DNA of 64,000 bases. It comes from Litorivita sp040371945. GTDB lineage: Bacteria > Pseudomonadota > Alphaproteobacteria > Rhodobacterales > Rhodobacteraceae. Positions 1 through 9,494 of this stretch are shown here, in pieces (position 1 is the stretch's first letter; the number at the start of each line of letters is the position of its first letter). A program made the translations under genes and the position numbers. Under the pieces are notes generated by a model. The model had not been told where the DNA came from, did not search any database, and saw only the letters and a program-made list of their open reading frames with translations. The stretch covers positions 1,798,001 to 1,862,000 of the forward strand of contig NZ_BAABWS010000001.1 in the NCBI RefSeq assembly GCF_040371945.1, read 5' to 3'.

Positions 1-653
1 AGTTGCGTTTGAGCATCTTGCGCCGGTCGCGGAAGGTGAAGGGATAAAGCCCCTCTTGCGGCAGGGCATATTTCGCCTCGCCGGTCTTATGCAAGAAATG
101 CGTGACCGCATGCGGCCCCCAAACGCCCCAAGGCTGCTCGGAGGCATGGACCGGATTGCCCGCCTCGCGCGCCTCTTCGAGCTCCTTGACGTAATCCTCG
201 CCGTAATATTCGGGTATGGCATATTCGTCAGAGGTAAATTCCAACAGCTCGCGCAAAGTGTCGCTGTCTTGCGGCAGGCCCAAAACCCCGCCGTTGATAT
301 GTTTGTCCGACTCCCAGCCGTAAAAATGCCCGTTCGGCGTCTCGAAGCGTTTGACGCAATAGGCGTCCGTATCGGCCCAGATCGTATCGGTATTTTTTTC
401 CAGCATCTTGTAGCGGAAAATATCCGAATGCAGCGCGGGGCTGCCGGTGCGCGCATGGGTGAGCACGTTGTAATCGGGCAAAATATCGTCGGCATCGGCC
501 AATTCGATCCCCTCGGGGACATTTTGCAATTCGCCGTAATGGTAAAGCTTCACATGATGGCCCGCATCGACGAAGGATTTGAGGCACAGTTGCTCTAAAA
601 AGCTCAGAGATCCCTGCATCCACAGGGCTGCGATTTGATAGTCTTTACTCATG
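1..653 (-). CDS. Glycosyltransferase, Lgt5/capsule type, partial
   Basis: Reading the minus strand from the ATG at 653 gives an unbroken frame of 217 codons that runs off the window at base 1, so the C-terminus is missing. A Shine-Dalgarno-like GAGGAG lies just before the start. Residues 91-97 read IWADTDA, a DxD nucleotide-sugar/metal site, preceded by HSDIFRYKML, the pattern of DXD glycosyltransferases related to Lgt5/capsular polysaccharide enzymes. Family knowledge suggests transfer of a hexose onto a surface glycan; the acceptor is unknown. It is divergent from the two glycosyltransferases that follow, which supports a cell-surface glycan locus. Family call fairly sure, substrate unknown. 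Confidence 0.8.
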
Positions 654-940
654 ATCTCTCCTCGGGCGGCGGTCGGCGCGCCCTTTGCCTCAATGTGATA
701 CCGGCCCGTTTCTTGCAGGTCTTGGCCCGAAATTAATGCTGTTTTGATCCTAGCGCCATAAATATTGCCAAAGCCTTGGGCTTGGCGGGCATTGCGGGCG
801 GCGGCGTTGCATGGCTGCACCATCGGCTTTGCCTTGCCTGATGGCGGCGGGTGCGGCTCTATATATGCGCCGCGCGCTGGGTTAGGGTGGCGAAAACGCG
901 TCCAAAGGGCGCAAACGAGCAGGAAAGAGTAGGCAGGCGG
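654..940. other. Divergent intergenic region between glycosyltransferases
   Basis: About 290 bases between two divergent starts. It is less GC-rich around 730-770 and must hold both promoters, but I see no convincing operator, RNA or small gene. An in-frame GTG at 851 would extend the downstream protein by 30 residues that do not look like its family. Confidence 0.4.
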
Positions 941-1984
941 TTGAAGATTCTCGGCCTCACCACAATGCGCAACGAAGGGCCTTATGTGCTCGAATGGATT
1001 GCCCACCATCTGGCGGCGGGCTTTGACCATATGCTTGTGGCCTCTCATGATTGCGATGACGGCACGGATGCGTTGCTTGAGGCTTTGGCAAAGACGGGCA
1101 GCGTCACCCATTTGCCCTTTGCCCCCAAGGGGCGCAAATCGGTGCAATGGCAGGCGCTCAAATTGCTGGGCGATCATGCGCTGACCCGATCCGCCGATTG
1201 GGCGATGTTCTTTGATTGCGATGAATTTCTGTGCTTTTCGGGCGAAATAGAGACGGTATCGGACCTTATCCAAGCCTGCGGCGCGCCCGATGCGATTGCC
1301 TTGCCGTGGTGGCTTTTCGGCTCCGGCGGGCAGGTGGCGATGGGCGAGGGGCTGACCCCCGAGCGGTTCTTGCGCGCCGCGCCCGAGGATTTGCATTACC
1401 CGATGGGTCATTTGTTCAAATCCCTGATCCGGCCCGCGGCTTTTCAAAAACTCGGCGTGCACCGCCCGCGCAACAAAAAAAACGCAGCGCCGCGTTGGGC
1501 CGCCCCCTCGGGCCAAGCCATGGCGCCGGAGTTTGCGCAAAACGAGGCGTTGATCTCGCTATACGGGCGGCACAAAAGCGCCGCGCGCTTCCCCGATCTG
1601 GCGCGGCTCAACCATTATTCCTTGCGCTCGGCCGAGGAGTTTATCCTCAAATCCCTGCGCGGATTGCCCAACCATATGGACCGCAAAATCGACCTCGACT
1701 ATTGGGCGGAACGCAATTTCAATACCATCGAGGACCGCGCGATTTTGCCGATGATGACGGCAACTCGGGCCAAGTTAGAGACGCTTTTGGCCGATCCCGA
1801 GGTGGCGCGCGCCCATGCGCAGGCCTGCGCCGAACATGGCGCGCGCCGCGCCGCGTTGCGCGACGATATCGCCCATGTCAAAACCCTGTGGCGGCTGGGC
1901 CTGTTGACCGGATCGACCCCGCCCGAAGAGGCCGCAATGCGCGCCTTCATCGCGCAGCAGATGCAAGCAAAGAGCACGTCATGA
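941..1984 (+). CDS. Glycosyltransferase family 2-like protein
   Basis: A GT-A fold glycosyltransferase of about 347 residues. The N-terminus has the nucleotide-binding pattern TTMRNEGPYVLEWIAHH (residues 7-23) followed by DCDDGTD, and the metal-binding FDCDEF at residues 91-96, as in the family 2 'type 4' group common in roseobacters. I chose a TTG start at 941 because the family motif begins at once; a GTG at 851 is open but adds an unrelated-looking leader. The stop overlaps the next start (ATGA), so the two glycosyltransferases are translationally coupled. Two copies of a dispersed GTCTCT motif lie inside it (cores 1249-1254 and 1777-1782). Acceptor and sugar are not known. Confidence 0.8.
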   Translation: MKILGLTTMRNEGPYVLEWIAHHLAAGFDHMLVASHDCDDGTDALLEALAKTGSVTHLPFAPKGRKSVQWQALKLLGDHALTRSADWAMFFDCDEFLCFSGEIETVSDLIQACGAPDAIALPWWLFGSGGQVAMGEGLTPERFLRAAPEDLHYPMGHLFKSLIRPAAFQKLGVHRPRNKKNAAPRWAAPSGQAMAPEFAQNEALISLYGRHKSAARFPDLARLNHYSLRSAEEFILKSLRGLPNHMDRKIDLDYWAERNFNTIEDRAILPMMTATRAKLETLLADPEVARAHAQACAEHGARRAALRDDIAHVKTLWRLGLLTGSTPPEEAAMRAFIAQQMQAKSTS

Positions 1985-4278
1985 GCAAGGACACATCGCC
2001 CCGATCCCCCCGCAATAGTGGCGCGGGCAAACCCACGATCCTGACCCGCCGGATGCAGACCGTCAGCCACGGCGGCGTGACGCTTTTGAACGCGGTCGAG
2101 CGTTTCGAAGACGGCAAGCGCAAGGTTGATCTCTACTTTCGCCAAGGCGCCGATGCGGCCTTGATCGAGGGCGGGGCAGGGACGACCGTGACCGAGGTGC
2201 GCTCGGTCGGCGGCGCGCCTTGGTTCTTATGCGACGTCGATACGGCGGTCGGCCCGATCCGGTTCAAGATCGCGGGGCAGGAGCTTGAGGTCATCCCCGT
2301 CGCCGCCGAGCAAAAGCTGTTCGAGGGGCGCAATGCCGCCTTGGCCACGCGCAATGGCGAGCGCCCCGAGATCGTGCGCGACTGGCTCGAGTATCACGCG
2401 CGCGAACATGCGATGGATGGCGCGGTGATCCTCAACCGCGCCGATCCGGCAGCGCGCGACGGATTTGCCAAAAAGCTGGCCCGAATGGTGGCGAAGCTAG
2501 ACCATGACATCATGATTGTGGTGATTGACGCCGATGCGCCGCTTGGCGCCGATGATGCCCCCCCCGAGGCCCACCCGATTTGCGTCCCCGAAGCCCCCGG
2601 CAAGGACCGGATGGAGATCCCCGAGGCCGAACCGTGGTCCGCCCCTTTGGCGGCGGTTCTAAGCTACGAGATTTGCCGCGCGCGCTTCTTGGGCACGGCG
2701 CGGGCCGTGGCCAATATCGACGTGTACGACCTGCTCTTTCCCGGTCCGCAAGGCAGCGTGTTCGACGGCGCGGTGGATGCGCCGACGGGGGTGATCCCCG
2801 TTTTGGGGCAACATTGCTATCCGTGGCGGGTGCGCAAGGATGACAAGGCGCATTTTGCCGATCATATCTGTGTGCAATTCGACGCGCAGGGGCTCAAACA
2901 ACGTTGGTGCATCGCCCCTGCTATAGCCCCGAGCGAGGCGGTCTGGCGTTTGGTGCGCATTGGCCGCGTGCCCACGGCGACGGATCGTGCGGGGCTGTTC
3001 TACCGGCATATGGCGCTGCGCCATCCGACGGATTCGGTGTCCAAAATTGTCCCGAAAACCAGCCTGATCGAACATCCGCCCTTGCTGGAGATGAGCACGC
3101 AGCGTTTTGGCCATAACCCCGTGCGCATGCCGGAACTGTCGACCGATGATCCGAGCAAAGGCCGCGGCCGCGCCGCCATCGTCACCACGATGAAAAACGA
3201 AGGGCCGTTTATCCTTGAATGGCTCGCCTATCACCGCGCCATCGGCTTTGACGATTTCCTCGTCTATACCAATGATTGCACCGACGGCACCGATACGTTG
3301 CTCGAACTGCTGCAAACCAAAGGCTACGTGCAGCACAAGGACAACCCGTTCAAAAAATCCGGCCTCAAGCCGCAGCACGCCGCCTTGCAGGACGCCGACA
3401 ACGAGGATGTGATCAAAAACGCCCGTTGGGTGACCTGTATCGATGTCGATGAATATGTGAACATCAAAACCGGTGATGGCACATTGGACGCGCTGTTTGC
3501 CGCCGTGCCCGATGCCAATATGATCGCCATGACGTGGCGGCTTTTCGGCAATGGCGATGTGCATGAATTCCATGACCGCCCGATCACCGAGCAATTCACC
3601 CGCTGCGCCCCCGAACTGGCCCGCAAACCGCATCAGGCATGGGGTTTCAAGACCCTGTTCAAAACCATCGGCCTGTTCAAAAAGCTTGGCGTGCACCGGC
3701 CCAAGGGGCTGAACCCGCAGCTTTGGGAAGACATCAATTGGGTCAACGGGTCGGGCGCGCCCCTGCCCAAAGAGATGTTTCGCAACGGCTGGCGCTCGAC
3801 GGTGGATACCTACGGTTATGATCTGGTGCAGCTGAACCACTACGCCGTGCGCAGCGCCGAAAGCTTTTTGGTCAAACGCGACCGCGGGCGGGTGAACCAC
3901 GTGGACCGCGACCAAGGGCTGGCCTATTGGTTCCGCATGAACAACAACTTCGAGGAAGAGACCTCGATCCAGTCGCGCCTGCCGATGATGCGGGCCGAGA
4001 TGGACAAGATGCTCGCCGATCCGCAAATCCGCGCCGCCCATGAGCATGCGGTCGAAATGCACCGTGCCAAGATCGACGCGCTGAAGGCGACCGAGAAATA
4101 TTCGGCCTTTTACACCGAACTCACCGGCCCGCGCCTCGAAAAGCTCAGCCGCATGCATTTGCATTTCGGCTCTGCGGTCTTTCTCACCGGTCCCGATTGC
4201 GTCCCCGCCGAGGTGATCGCCCGCGATCCGGAGGAGGAGTTTTTCTTTACCGTCGAGGCGGGCGAGACAAACCATTAG
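1981..4278 (+). CDS. Two-domain glycosyltransferase family 2 protein
   Basis: A 765-residue protein starting at the ATG that overlaps the preceding stop by 4 bases. The C-terminal half (about residues 395-680) is a complete glycosyltransferase domain resembling its upstream neighbour: TTMKNEGPFILEWLAYH, DCTDGTD, and CIDVDEY with the DxD. The N-terminal half shows weak echoes of the same fold (DWLEYHAREHAMDG near 120, IDVYDLLFP near 245) without a clean DxD, so it may be a degenerate duplicate; this is inference. No membrane segment is obvious. It probably acts with the upstream transferase on a surface glycan of unknown structure. Confidence 0.78.
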   Translation: MSKDTSPRSPRNSGAGKPTILTRRMQTVSHGGVTLLNAVERFEDGKRKVDLYFRQGADAALIEGGAGTTVTEVRSVGGAPWFLCDVDTAVGPIRFKIAGQELEVIPVAAEQKLFEGRNAALATRNGERPEIVRDWLEYHAREHAMDGAVILNRADPAARDGFAKKLARMVAKLDHDIMIVVIDADAPLGADDAPPEAHPICVPEAPGKDRMEIPEAEPWSAPLAAVLSYEICRARFLGTARAVANIDVYDLLFPGPQGSVFDGAVDAPTGVIPVLGQHCYPWRVRKDDKAHFADHICVQFDAQGLKQRWCIAPAIAPSEAVWRLVRIGRVPTATDRAGLFYRHMALRHPTDSVSKIVPKTSLIEHPPLLEMSTQRFGHNPVRMPELSTDDPSKGRGRAAIVTTMKNEGPFILEWLAYHRAIGFDDFLVYTNDCTDGTDTLLELLQTKGYVQHKDNPFKKSGLKPQHAALQDADNEDVIKNARWVTCIDVDEYVNIKTGDGTLDALFAAVPDANMIAMTWRLFGNGDVHEFHDRPITEQFTRCAPELARKPHQAWGFKTLFKTIGLFKKLGVHRPKGLNPQLWEDINWVNGSGAPLPKEMFRNGWRSTVDTYGYDLVQLNHYAVRSAESFLVKRDRGRVNHVDRDQGLAYWFRMNNNFEEETSIQSRLPMMRAEMDKMLADPQIRAAHEHAVEMHRAKIDALKATEKYSAFYTELTGPRLEKLSRMHLHFGSAVFLTGPDCVPAEVIARDPEEEFFFTVEAGETNH

Positions 4279-4387
4279 GCGCGCGCGCGTCGCACCCGCG
4301 CTTTCCCTAAGGTGACTTTGGCATTTATCGCGGCGCATAAACCCGCCATAGTCACGCCAAGAACACTCAGGGAGAGAGACAAATCAC

Positions 4388-5533
4388 ATGACACTCAAGA
4401 GCAAAGCCGCCGTTTTGCGCGCCACCGGATTGCCGGCGCCCTATGCCAAAAGCCAACCCTTGCAGATCGAGGATGTGTTCCTCGATCCGCCCAAACCGAC
4501 CGATGTGGTGGTCAAGGTCACCGGCGCGGGCCTGTGCCATTCGGACCTGTCGGTGATCAATGCCGACCGCGCCGCCCCCGTGCCGATGGTCATGGGCCAT
4601 GAGGGCGCGGGCGAAGTGGTCGAGGTCGGCAGCGCCGTCACCGACGTCAAGGTCGGCGATCCGGTGGTCTTCCAGTTCTCGGTCTCCTGCGGGCGCTGCC
4701 GCACCTGTCTTGGCGGACGTCCGCAGATTTGCGAAGCCGCCCCTGCGGCGCGCGCGGCGGGCGAATTGATCTCGGGCGGCAGCCGGATCAAGGACGCCGA
4801 CGGCAACACCATCCGCCATATGGTCGGCGTGTCCTGCTTTGCCGAATATGCCGTGGTCAATCGCGGCAGCGTCGTGGTGATCGACAAGAGCATCGCCCTG
4901 ACCGATGCGGCGCTCTTTGGCTGCGCGGTGATGACCGGCGTGGGCGCGGTGGTCAATGCGGCCCATGCCGCCGTGGGTGACCGGATGGCGGTCTTTGGTC
5001 TTGGCGGCGTTGGCCTGTGCGGGGTCATGGGCGCCAAAGCCGCAGGCGCCGATACGATCATTGCCATCGATCTCGAACAGGCCAAGCTCGACAAGGCGCT
5101 GGCGCTGGGCGCGACCCATGCGATCAATGCGCGCGATCCCGATCTGGTCGAAAAGGTCAAAGACCTGACCCATGGCGGGGTGGATTATTCGGTCGAACTG
5201 GCGGGCGCCATTCCGGCGATGGAGGCGGCCTATGCGATCACCGCGCGCGGCGGGCGGATCGTCACCGCGGGCCTGTCGCCGATCGGGGCGAAATTCGCCT
5301 TTGAACATGGTGATCTGGTCACCAACGAGAAATCCATTTGCGGCTGCTATATGGGCGGATGCGTGCCGGTGCGCGACATCCCGCGCTTCCTCAAAATGTA
5401 TCAAAGCGGCCAGCTTCCGGTGGATCAACTGATCGACGGCTATATCGGTCTGGACGAGATCAACGAAGGCTTTGACAAACTTGCCACGGGCGGCGCGCTG
5501 CGGCAAATCCTTGCGCCTCACGGGATTGGCTAA
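4388..5533 (+). CDS. Zinc-dependent alcohol dehydrogenase
   Basis: A 381-residue medium-chain dehydrogenase. Catalytic zinc ligands are Cys50 and His71 (GHE motif); structural zinc is bound by Cys101, 104, 107 and 115 in the usual CxxCxxC spacing; the NAD-binding loop GLGGVGL lies near residue 200. It belongs to the class that includes formaldehyde/glutathione and aryl-alcohol dehydrogenases and should oxidise an alcohol to an aldehyde in the cytoplasm with NAD. A purine-rich GGGAGAGAGA stretch stands before the ATG. It is a single gene, closed by a strong hairpin at 5545-5572. The true substrate cannot be read from sequence. Confidence 0.88.
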   Translation: MTLKSKAAVLRATGLPAPYAKSQPLQIEDVFLDPPKPTDVVVKVTGAGLCHSDLSVINADRAAPVPMVMGHEGAGEVVEVGSAVTDVKVGDPVVFQFSVSCGRCRTCLGGRPQICEAAPAARAAGELISGGSRIKDADGNTIRHMVGVSCFAEYAVVNRGSVVVIDKSIALTDAALFGCAVMTGVGAVVNAAHAAVGDRMAVFGLGGVGLCGVMGAKAAGADTIIAIDLEQAKLDKALALGATHAINARDPDLVEKVKDLTHGGVDYSVELAGAIPAMEAAYAITARGGRIVTAGLSPIGAKFAFEHGDLVTNEKSICGCYMGGCVPVRDIPRFLKMYQSGQLPVDQLIDGYIGLDEINEGFDKLATGGALRQILAPHGIG

Positions 5534-5544
5534 TACCAATGCGG

Positions 5545-5572
5545 GGCGGCGCGGGGTCTCGCGCCGCCTTTT
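5545..5572 (+). terminator. Rho-independent terminator after the alcohol dehydrogenase
   Basis: Perfect 9-bp GC-rich stem (GGCGGCGCG at 5545-5553, CGCGCCGCC at 5560-5568) with a 6-base loop followed by TTTTG, 11 bases after the stop. Confidence 0.75.
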
Positions 5573-5608
5573 GTCGCCCCTCCCCTGATCCCTTCGAAAG
5601 GCAGCGTC

Positions 5609-7009
5609 ATGTCGCAGCCGCCCCGTCCCGAGCCTTCTGCCTTTTTGCTGGTGCTGGTCTGCCTGAGCTCCGCCGCCGCGCAACTCGGTGTGCCGAGCGC
5701 CCTGACCGCCGCCATCGCGGGGCCGGCGCTTTTGCTGTTTTTCTTGCGCGAATGGCGCCATCTGGCACAGGTCGCGCGGATTTTGGTGATGATCTCGCTG
5801 CTCGGTGCGGGCCTCATGCTCATGAGCGGCAAAATCGGGCTGGACACTTTGGCACGGGCCACGGATCGCGCCGCGTTTTTGGCGTTTTTCGTCACCGCGC
5901 TGAGCCTGTTGCAGGGCGCGGCGGCGCGCTCGCCGATGATCCGCAAATGCGGCGTGGCTTTGGTCGAACAACCGCCCGGACGGCGCTATACGGTGCTGAC
6001 CGTGGGCGGGGCGCTTTTCGGGGTGCTGCTCAATCTGGGCACGCTGTCGCTTTTGGGGTCGATCATCAAAGGCGGCGTCGATGCGCGCAGCGGCGCGACC
6101 GAGCCGCGCGTCTCCGAAATCCGGCTGCAGCGCATGACATTGGCGATGTTGCGCGGCTTTTGCTCGATCCCGATGTGGTCGCCGACGACCATGACATTGG
6201 CCATCGTTTTGTCGGGCCTGCCTTCGGTGCGCTGGATCGACATCCTGCCCGTGGGCCTTGCCGCAACGGTGGTCTATCTGGGGCTGGGGTGGGTCACGGA
6301 CCGCTTCACCTATCCCAAACCGACCCCTGCCAATCGCACCGAAGGCGCGCCCTTGACGGCGCTTGTGCCCTTGGTGGGATTGGTGGTTTTGATCCCCGCG
6401 CTGGCCTATTCGCTCGCCGCGGTGCTGGATCTGTCGATGATCGCGGCGCTGCTCATCGCGGTGCCCTTTATCGCGCTGGGCTGGATCTATATCCAGATGC
6501 GCGGCGCGGGCGATCCGCATCCTTTGCGCGCCTCGGGCGGCTGGCTCTTGCGCGACGTGATCCCCGGCCTGCCGCAGATGCGCTCCGAAGTGGGCATATT
6601 CGCAGGCTCCGCCTTTATCGGCGTTCTGGTGCCGCCGCTGATCGATTTGCCCGCCGTCGGCGCGGCGGTGACGCAGATGGGCCTGTCCGAAGGCGCGGTT
6701 CTGGTCTTGTCGTTCTGGGCGATTGCTATCGGGTCGGTCATCGGCATCAACCCGATCATCACCGTCACCATCGCGGTCGAAACCCTGCCCAGCCTGCCTG
6801 GATTGGCGCTTTCGGACCTGTCGATTGCACATATGGTGACGATGTCATGGGCGATCATCGTCGGATTGTCGGCCTTTTCGGCCTCGGTGCGCATCGCCGC
6901 ACGGGTGATCGAGCGCGACGCGGCGGCCATCGGGTTGCGATGGAACATGCGCTTCTCGGCGCTGATGACCGTGGTGCTGACGCTCTATTTGTTCTTTATC
7001 GGCGCTTGA
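5609..7009 (+). CDS. Uncharacterised polytopic inner-membrane protein
   Basis: A 466-residue hydrophobic protein with roughly 11-12 predicted membrane segments. I do not recognise a named family with certainty. Two semi-conserved stretches, one around SIPMWSPTTMTLAI and one around IGINPIITVTIAVETLP, are placed in the two halves in a way reminiscent of ion-transporter superfamily carriers (ArsB/NhaD/DASS-like, with paired re-entrant loops); this is only an inference. Start: ATG at 5609 with AAGG upstream. The 3' end overlaps the convergent CoA-transferase gene by 25 bases. No neighbour reveals its substrate. Confidence 0.6.
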   Translation: MSQPPRPEPSAFLLVLVCLSSAAAQLGVPSALTAAIAGPALLLFFLREWRHLAQVARILVMISLLGAGLMLMSGKIGLDTLARATDRAAFLAFFVTALSLLQGAAARSPMIRKCGVALVEQPPGRRYTVLTVGGALFGVLLNLGTLSLLGSIIKGGVDARSGATEPRVSEIRLQRMTLAMLRGFCSIPMWSPTTMTLAIVLSGLPSVRWIDILPVGLAATVVYLGLGWVTDRFTYPKPTPANRTEGAPLTALVPLVGLVVLIPALAYSLAAVLDLSMIAALLIAVPFIALGWIYIQMRGAGDPHPLRASGGWLLRDVIPGLPQMRSEVGIFAGSAFIGVLVPPLIDLPAVGAAVTQMGLSEGAVLVLSFWAIAIGSVIGINPIITVTIAVETLPSLPGLALSDLSIAHMVTMSWAIIVGLSAFSASVRIAARVIERDAAAIGLRWNMRFSALMTVVLTLYLFFIGA

Positions 7010-8154
7010 TCCGCGCGCAAAACCCCCGCACCGATCAAGGCCTCGACCTCCTCTTGGCCAAAGCCCCAGCCTTGCAACGCCGTGGCATTATCGGCCCCCG
7101 CGCGGGGCGCGGGCGGCGGCATTTGCGCGGGCGCATTGGCAAAACGCGGCGCGGGGGCGGGCTGTGCATATCCGGCGGAGGTGTCAAACACCCCGCGCGC
7201 CACGTTATGGGGGTGCTGCGGCGCCTCCTCCAGATCAAGCACAGGCGCAAAACACACATCCGTCCCCTCGAAAACCGCGCACCATTCGTCGCGGCTTTTT
7301 TGGCGAAAAACAGTCTCTAACTCGGCCCGAAGCGCGGGCCAATGAGCCGGATCATCGCGCCCCTCGACCGCCGCACCGCTCAGCCCGAGCCGTTCGACCA
7401 GCAGGGCAAAAAACTGCGGCTCCAAGGGCGCGAGCGATATCCATTTGCCATCGGCGCAGGCATAGGTGCCGTAAAACGGCGCAGCCCCGTCGAGCCGGTT
7501 CGAGGCGCGCGCGTTTTGCCATCCGCCATTGGCCAAAAACCCGTAGATAAAGCCCATCAACGTGGCGGTCCCATCGACAATCGCCGCATCCACCACATCG
7601 CCTTCGCCGGTCTTGGCCGCGCGCAAAAGCGCCGCCACCATGCCAAAGGCCAAAAGCATCCCGCCCGCGCCAAAATCGCCGAGCAAATTCAAAGGCGGCA
7701 CCGGCGCGCCCTCTTTGTCGCCCGTCGCCCAAAGCGCCCCCGACAGGGCGATATAATTGATGTCATGCCCCGCCGCATGGGCCAAAGGGCCGTCTTGCCC
7801 CCATCCGGTCATTCGCCCGTAAACCAGCGCCCGATTGCGCGCGGCGCAGACCTCGGGGCCGAGGCCCAAACGCTCCATCACACCGGGGCGAAAGCCTTCG
7901 ATCAACCCGTCGGCCTGCGCCACCAGCCGCAAGGCGACCTCAACCGACGCAGGGTCCTTGAGGTCAAGCGTCACGGATTTGCGCCCGCGTCCCAAGACAT
8001 CGCCATAGGCCTGATCGGGCATCGCCTTGCCGCCCGATGCGGCGCGGTCGATGCGGAGCACCTCGGCCCCCATATCGGCCAACATCATGCCCGCAAAAGG
8101 CCCCGGCCCGATGCCGGCAAATTCGACGATCCGTATTCCTGTCAACGGTCCCAT
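6985..8154 (-). CDS. CaiB/BaiF family CoA-transferase (alpha-methylacyl-CoA racemase-like)
   Basis: A 389-residue class III CoA-transferase fold protein. The N-terminus (GIRIVEFAGIGPGPFAGMMLADMGAEV) and the later LDLKDP and GFRPGVMERLGLGP patterns are those of alpha-methylacyl-CoA racemases, which epimerise 2-methyl-branched acyl-CoAs in the cytoplasm during branched lipid or sterol side-chain breakdown; other members move CoA between acids. Length is normal. It is transcribed with the nitronate monooxygenase-like gene upstream but separated from it by a terminator. A GTCTCT-motif copy lies within its coding region (core 7313-7318, encoding part of ELETVFR). Confidence 0.85.
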   Translation of the reverse strand: MGPLTGIRIVEFAGIGPGPFAGMMLADMGAEVLRIDRAASGGKAMPDQAYGDVLGRGRKSVTLDLKDPASVEVALRLVAQADGLIEGFRPGVMERLGLGPEVCAARNRALVYGRMTGWGQDGPLAHAAGHDINYIALSGALWATGDKEGAPVPPLNLLGDFGAGGMLLAFGMVAALLRAAKTGEGDVVDAAIVDGTATLMGFIYGFLANGGWQNARASNRLDGAAPFYGTYACADGKWISLAPLEPQFFALLVERLGLSGAAVEGRDDPAHWPALRAELETVFRQKSRDEWCAVFEGTDVCFAPVLDLEEAPQHPHNVARGVFDTSAGYAQPAPAPRFANAPAQMPPPAPRAGADNATALQGWGFGQEEVEALIGAGVLRADQAPIKNK

Positions 8155-8240
8155 GATCTGCCTCCCGCTTGGATCATCGCATCACGTTAATGCGCCCCCC
8201 GCAGCGGCGCAACAATCGCGGCAGGCGGCGGGCAAAACAA

Positions 8241-8269
8241 AGGGCGCCGTGCATGTCGCGCGGCGCCCT
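8241..8269 (-). terminator. Terminator after the nitronate monooxygenase-like gene
   Basis: Perfect 9-bp stem (AGGGCGCCG at 8241-8249, CGGCGCCCT at 8261-8269). Read on the minus strand it is followed by TTTGTTTTG, fitting termination of the gene whose stop is at 8293. Confidence 0.7.
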
Positions 8270-8292
8270 CAAACTCACAAAACAGTCTCTGA

Positions 8293-9282
8293 TCAGGCCC
8301 GTTTCCACCCGAGCTGCGCCGCCAGCCGCTCCTGCGCGGCGATATATTCGGATTGAAAACGCGCGACGAGTTCGGCCGCAGGCACCACCTCTTTGACCGC
8401 GCCGATGCCTTGGCCAGAGCCCCAGATTTCTTTCCAGCTTTTCGGCTTGGCCCGACCCGACCCGAAATCCATTTTCGACGGATCGGAGATTTCCAGATGG
8501 TCGGGGTCCAATCCGGTTTTGGCGATCGACGGCTTGAGGTAGTTGCCCCAAACGCCGGTGAAGAGGTTCGAATAAACGATGTCCTCGGCGGTGCATTCGG
8601 CGACCATTTTCTTATAGGCCGCATCGGCATTCGCCTCGGTCGTGGCGATAAAGGCCGAGCCCGCATAGCCGCCATCCGCGCCCATGGCTTGCGCCGCCAG
8701 AATGCTGTCGCCGCGGCCAATGGCACCGGACAAGAACACCGGCCCGTCAAACCATTCGCGGATTTCCTGCATCAGGGCGAGCGGCGATTGCGCCCCCGCA
8801 TGACCGCCCGCACCGGCAGCCACGGCGATCAAACCGTCGGCGCCTTTTTCAATCGCCTTATGGGCAAATTTGTTGTTGATCACATCGTGCAAGGCGATGC
8901 CGCCGCAATCATGCGCCGCTTGGTTCACCTCTTCGCGCGCGCCCAGCGATGTGATCCAGATCGGCACCTTATGACGGTGGCAAATTTCCAGATCCCGCTC
9001 CAGCCGCGCGTTCGAGCGGTGCACAATCTGGTTCACCGCATAGGGGGCGGCGGGGGTGTCGGGGTTGGCTTGGTTGTGGCGGTCAAGCTCCTCGGTGATC
9101 TTGGTCAGCCACAGGTCAAGCTGCACCTCCTCGCCCGCCGCCTCGCGCGCATTGAGCGCCGGAAACGAGCCGACGATGCCCGCCTTACATTGGGCGATCA
9201 CCAGATCGGGGCCGGAAATGATAAAGAGCGGCGAGCCGATCAGCGGCAGGCGCAGAGTGTCGAAAATTGCGGGCAGGGCCAT
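8293..9282 (-). CDS. Nitronate monooxygenase / 2-nitropropane dioxygenase family
   Basis: A 329-residue FMN-dependent TIM-barrel protein. It shows the family N-terminus (LPLIGSPLFIISGPDLV), the glycine-rich AGAGGHAG near residue 160 and the phosphate-binding GADGGYAGSAFIAT near 205. Members oxidise nitronates or act as enoyl-reductase-like flavoproteins; the physiological role in roseobacters is usually unknown. The stop codon is directly abutted by a GTCTCT-motif copy (core 8285-8290). About 210 non-coding bases separate it from the GntR gene upstream, so it probably has its own promoter. Confidence 0.85.
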   Translation of the reverse strand: MALPAIFDTLRLPLIGSPLFIISGPDLVIAQCKAGIVGSFPALNAREAAGEEVQLDLWLTKITEELDRHNQANPDTPAAPYAVNQIVHRSNARLERDLEICHRHKVPIWITSLGAREEVNQAAHDCGGIALHDVINNKFAHKAIEKGADGLIAVAAGAGGHAGAQSPLALMQEIREWFDGPVFLSGAIGRGDSILAAQAMGADGGYAGSAFIATTEANADAAYKKMVAECTAEDIVYSNLFTGVWGNYLKPSIAKTGLDPDHLEISDPSKMDFGSGRAKPKSWKEIWGSGQGIGAVKEVVPAAELVARFQSEYIAAQERLAAQLGWKRA

Positions 9283-9494
9283 TGTGGTATCTCCTCAGAT
9301 GCTATGCCGTCCGGCGCGCTCTCCTCGCGCGCGCAAACCGGTGCCCGTCAATTATCGGGGCGCTGGGGCAGAGGTTAGGGGAGCGCGCAGAGCTTAGAAA
9401 CAGCAAAATGCACAAAGCGCCGTAAGGTTCTTTTGCGCGGATTTTGGCGGTGTTTGCGCCGCACGGCCCCTCGGCGGGGTGCGAAAAACAGTCT

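Noticed and set aside
851..940. N-terminal extension of the first glycosyltransferase from a GTG at 851
   Set aside because: The extra 30 residues are Arg/Lys-rich without family resemblance; the recognised fold begins at the TTG at 941.
4374..4380. AGAGAC before the alcohol dehydrogenase as another copy of the dispersed motif
   Set aside because: It is part of the purine-rich ribosome site GGGAGAGAGA and lacks both arms.
4367..6832. An 821-codon open frame opposite the alcohol dehydrogenase and membrane protein genes
   Set aside because: Spans two real genes and their terminator in antisense, with a low-complexity Arg/Gln/Asp composition.
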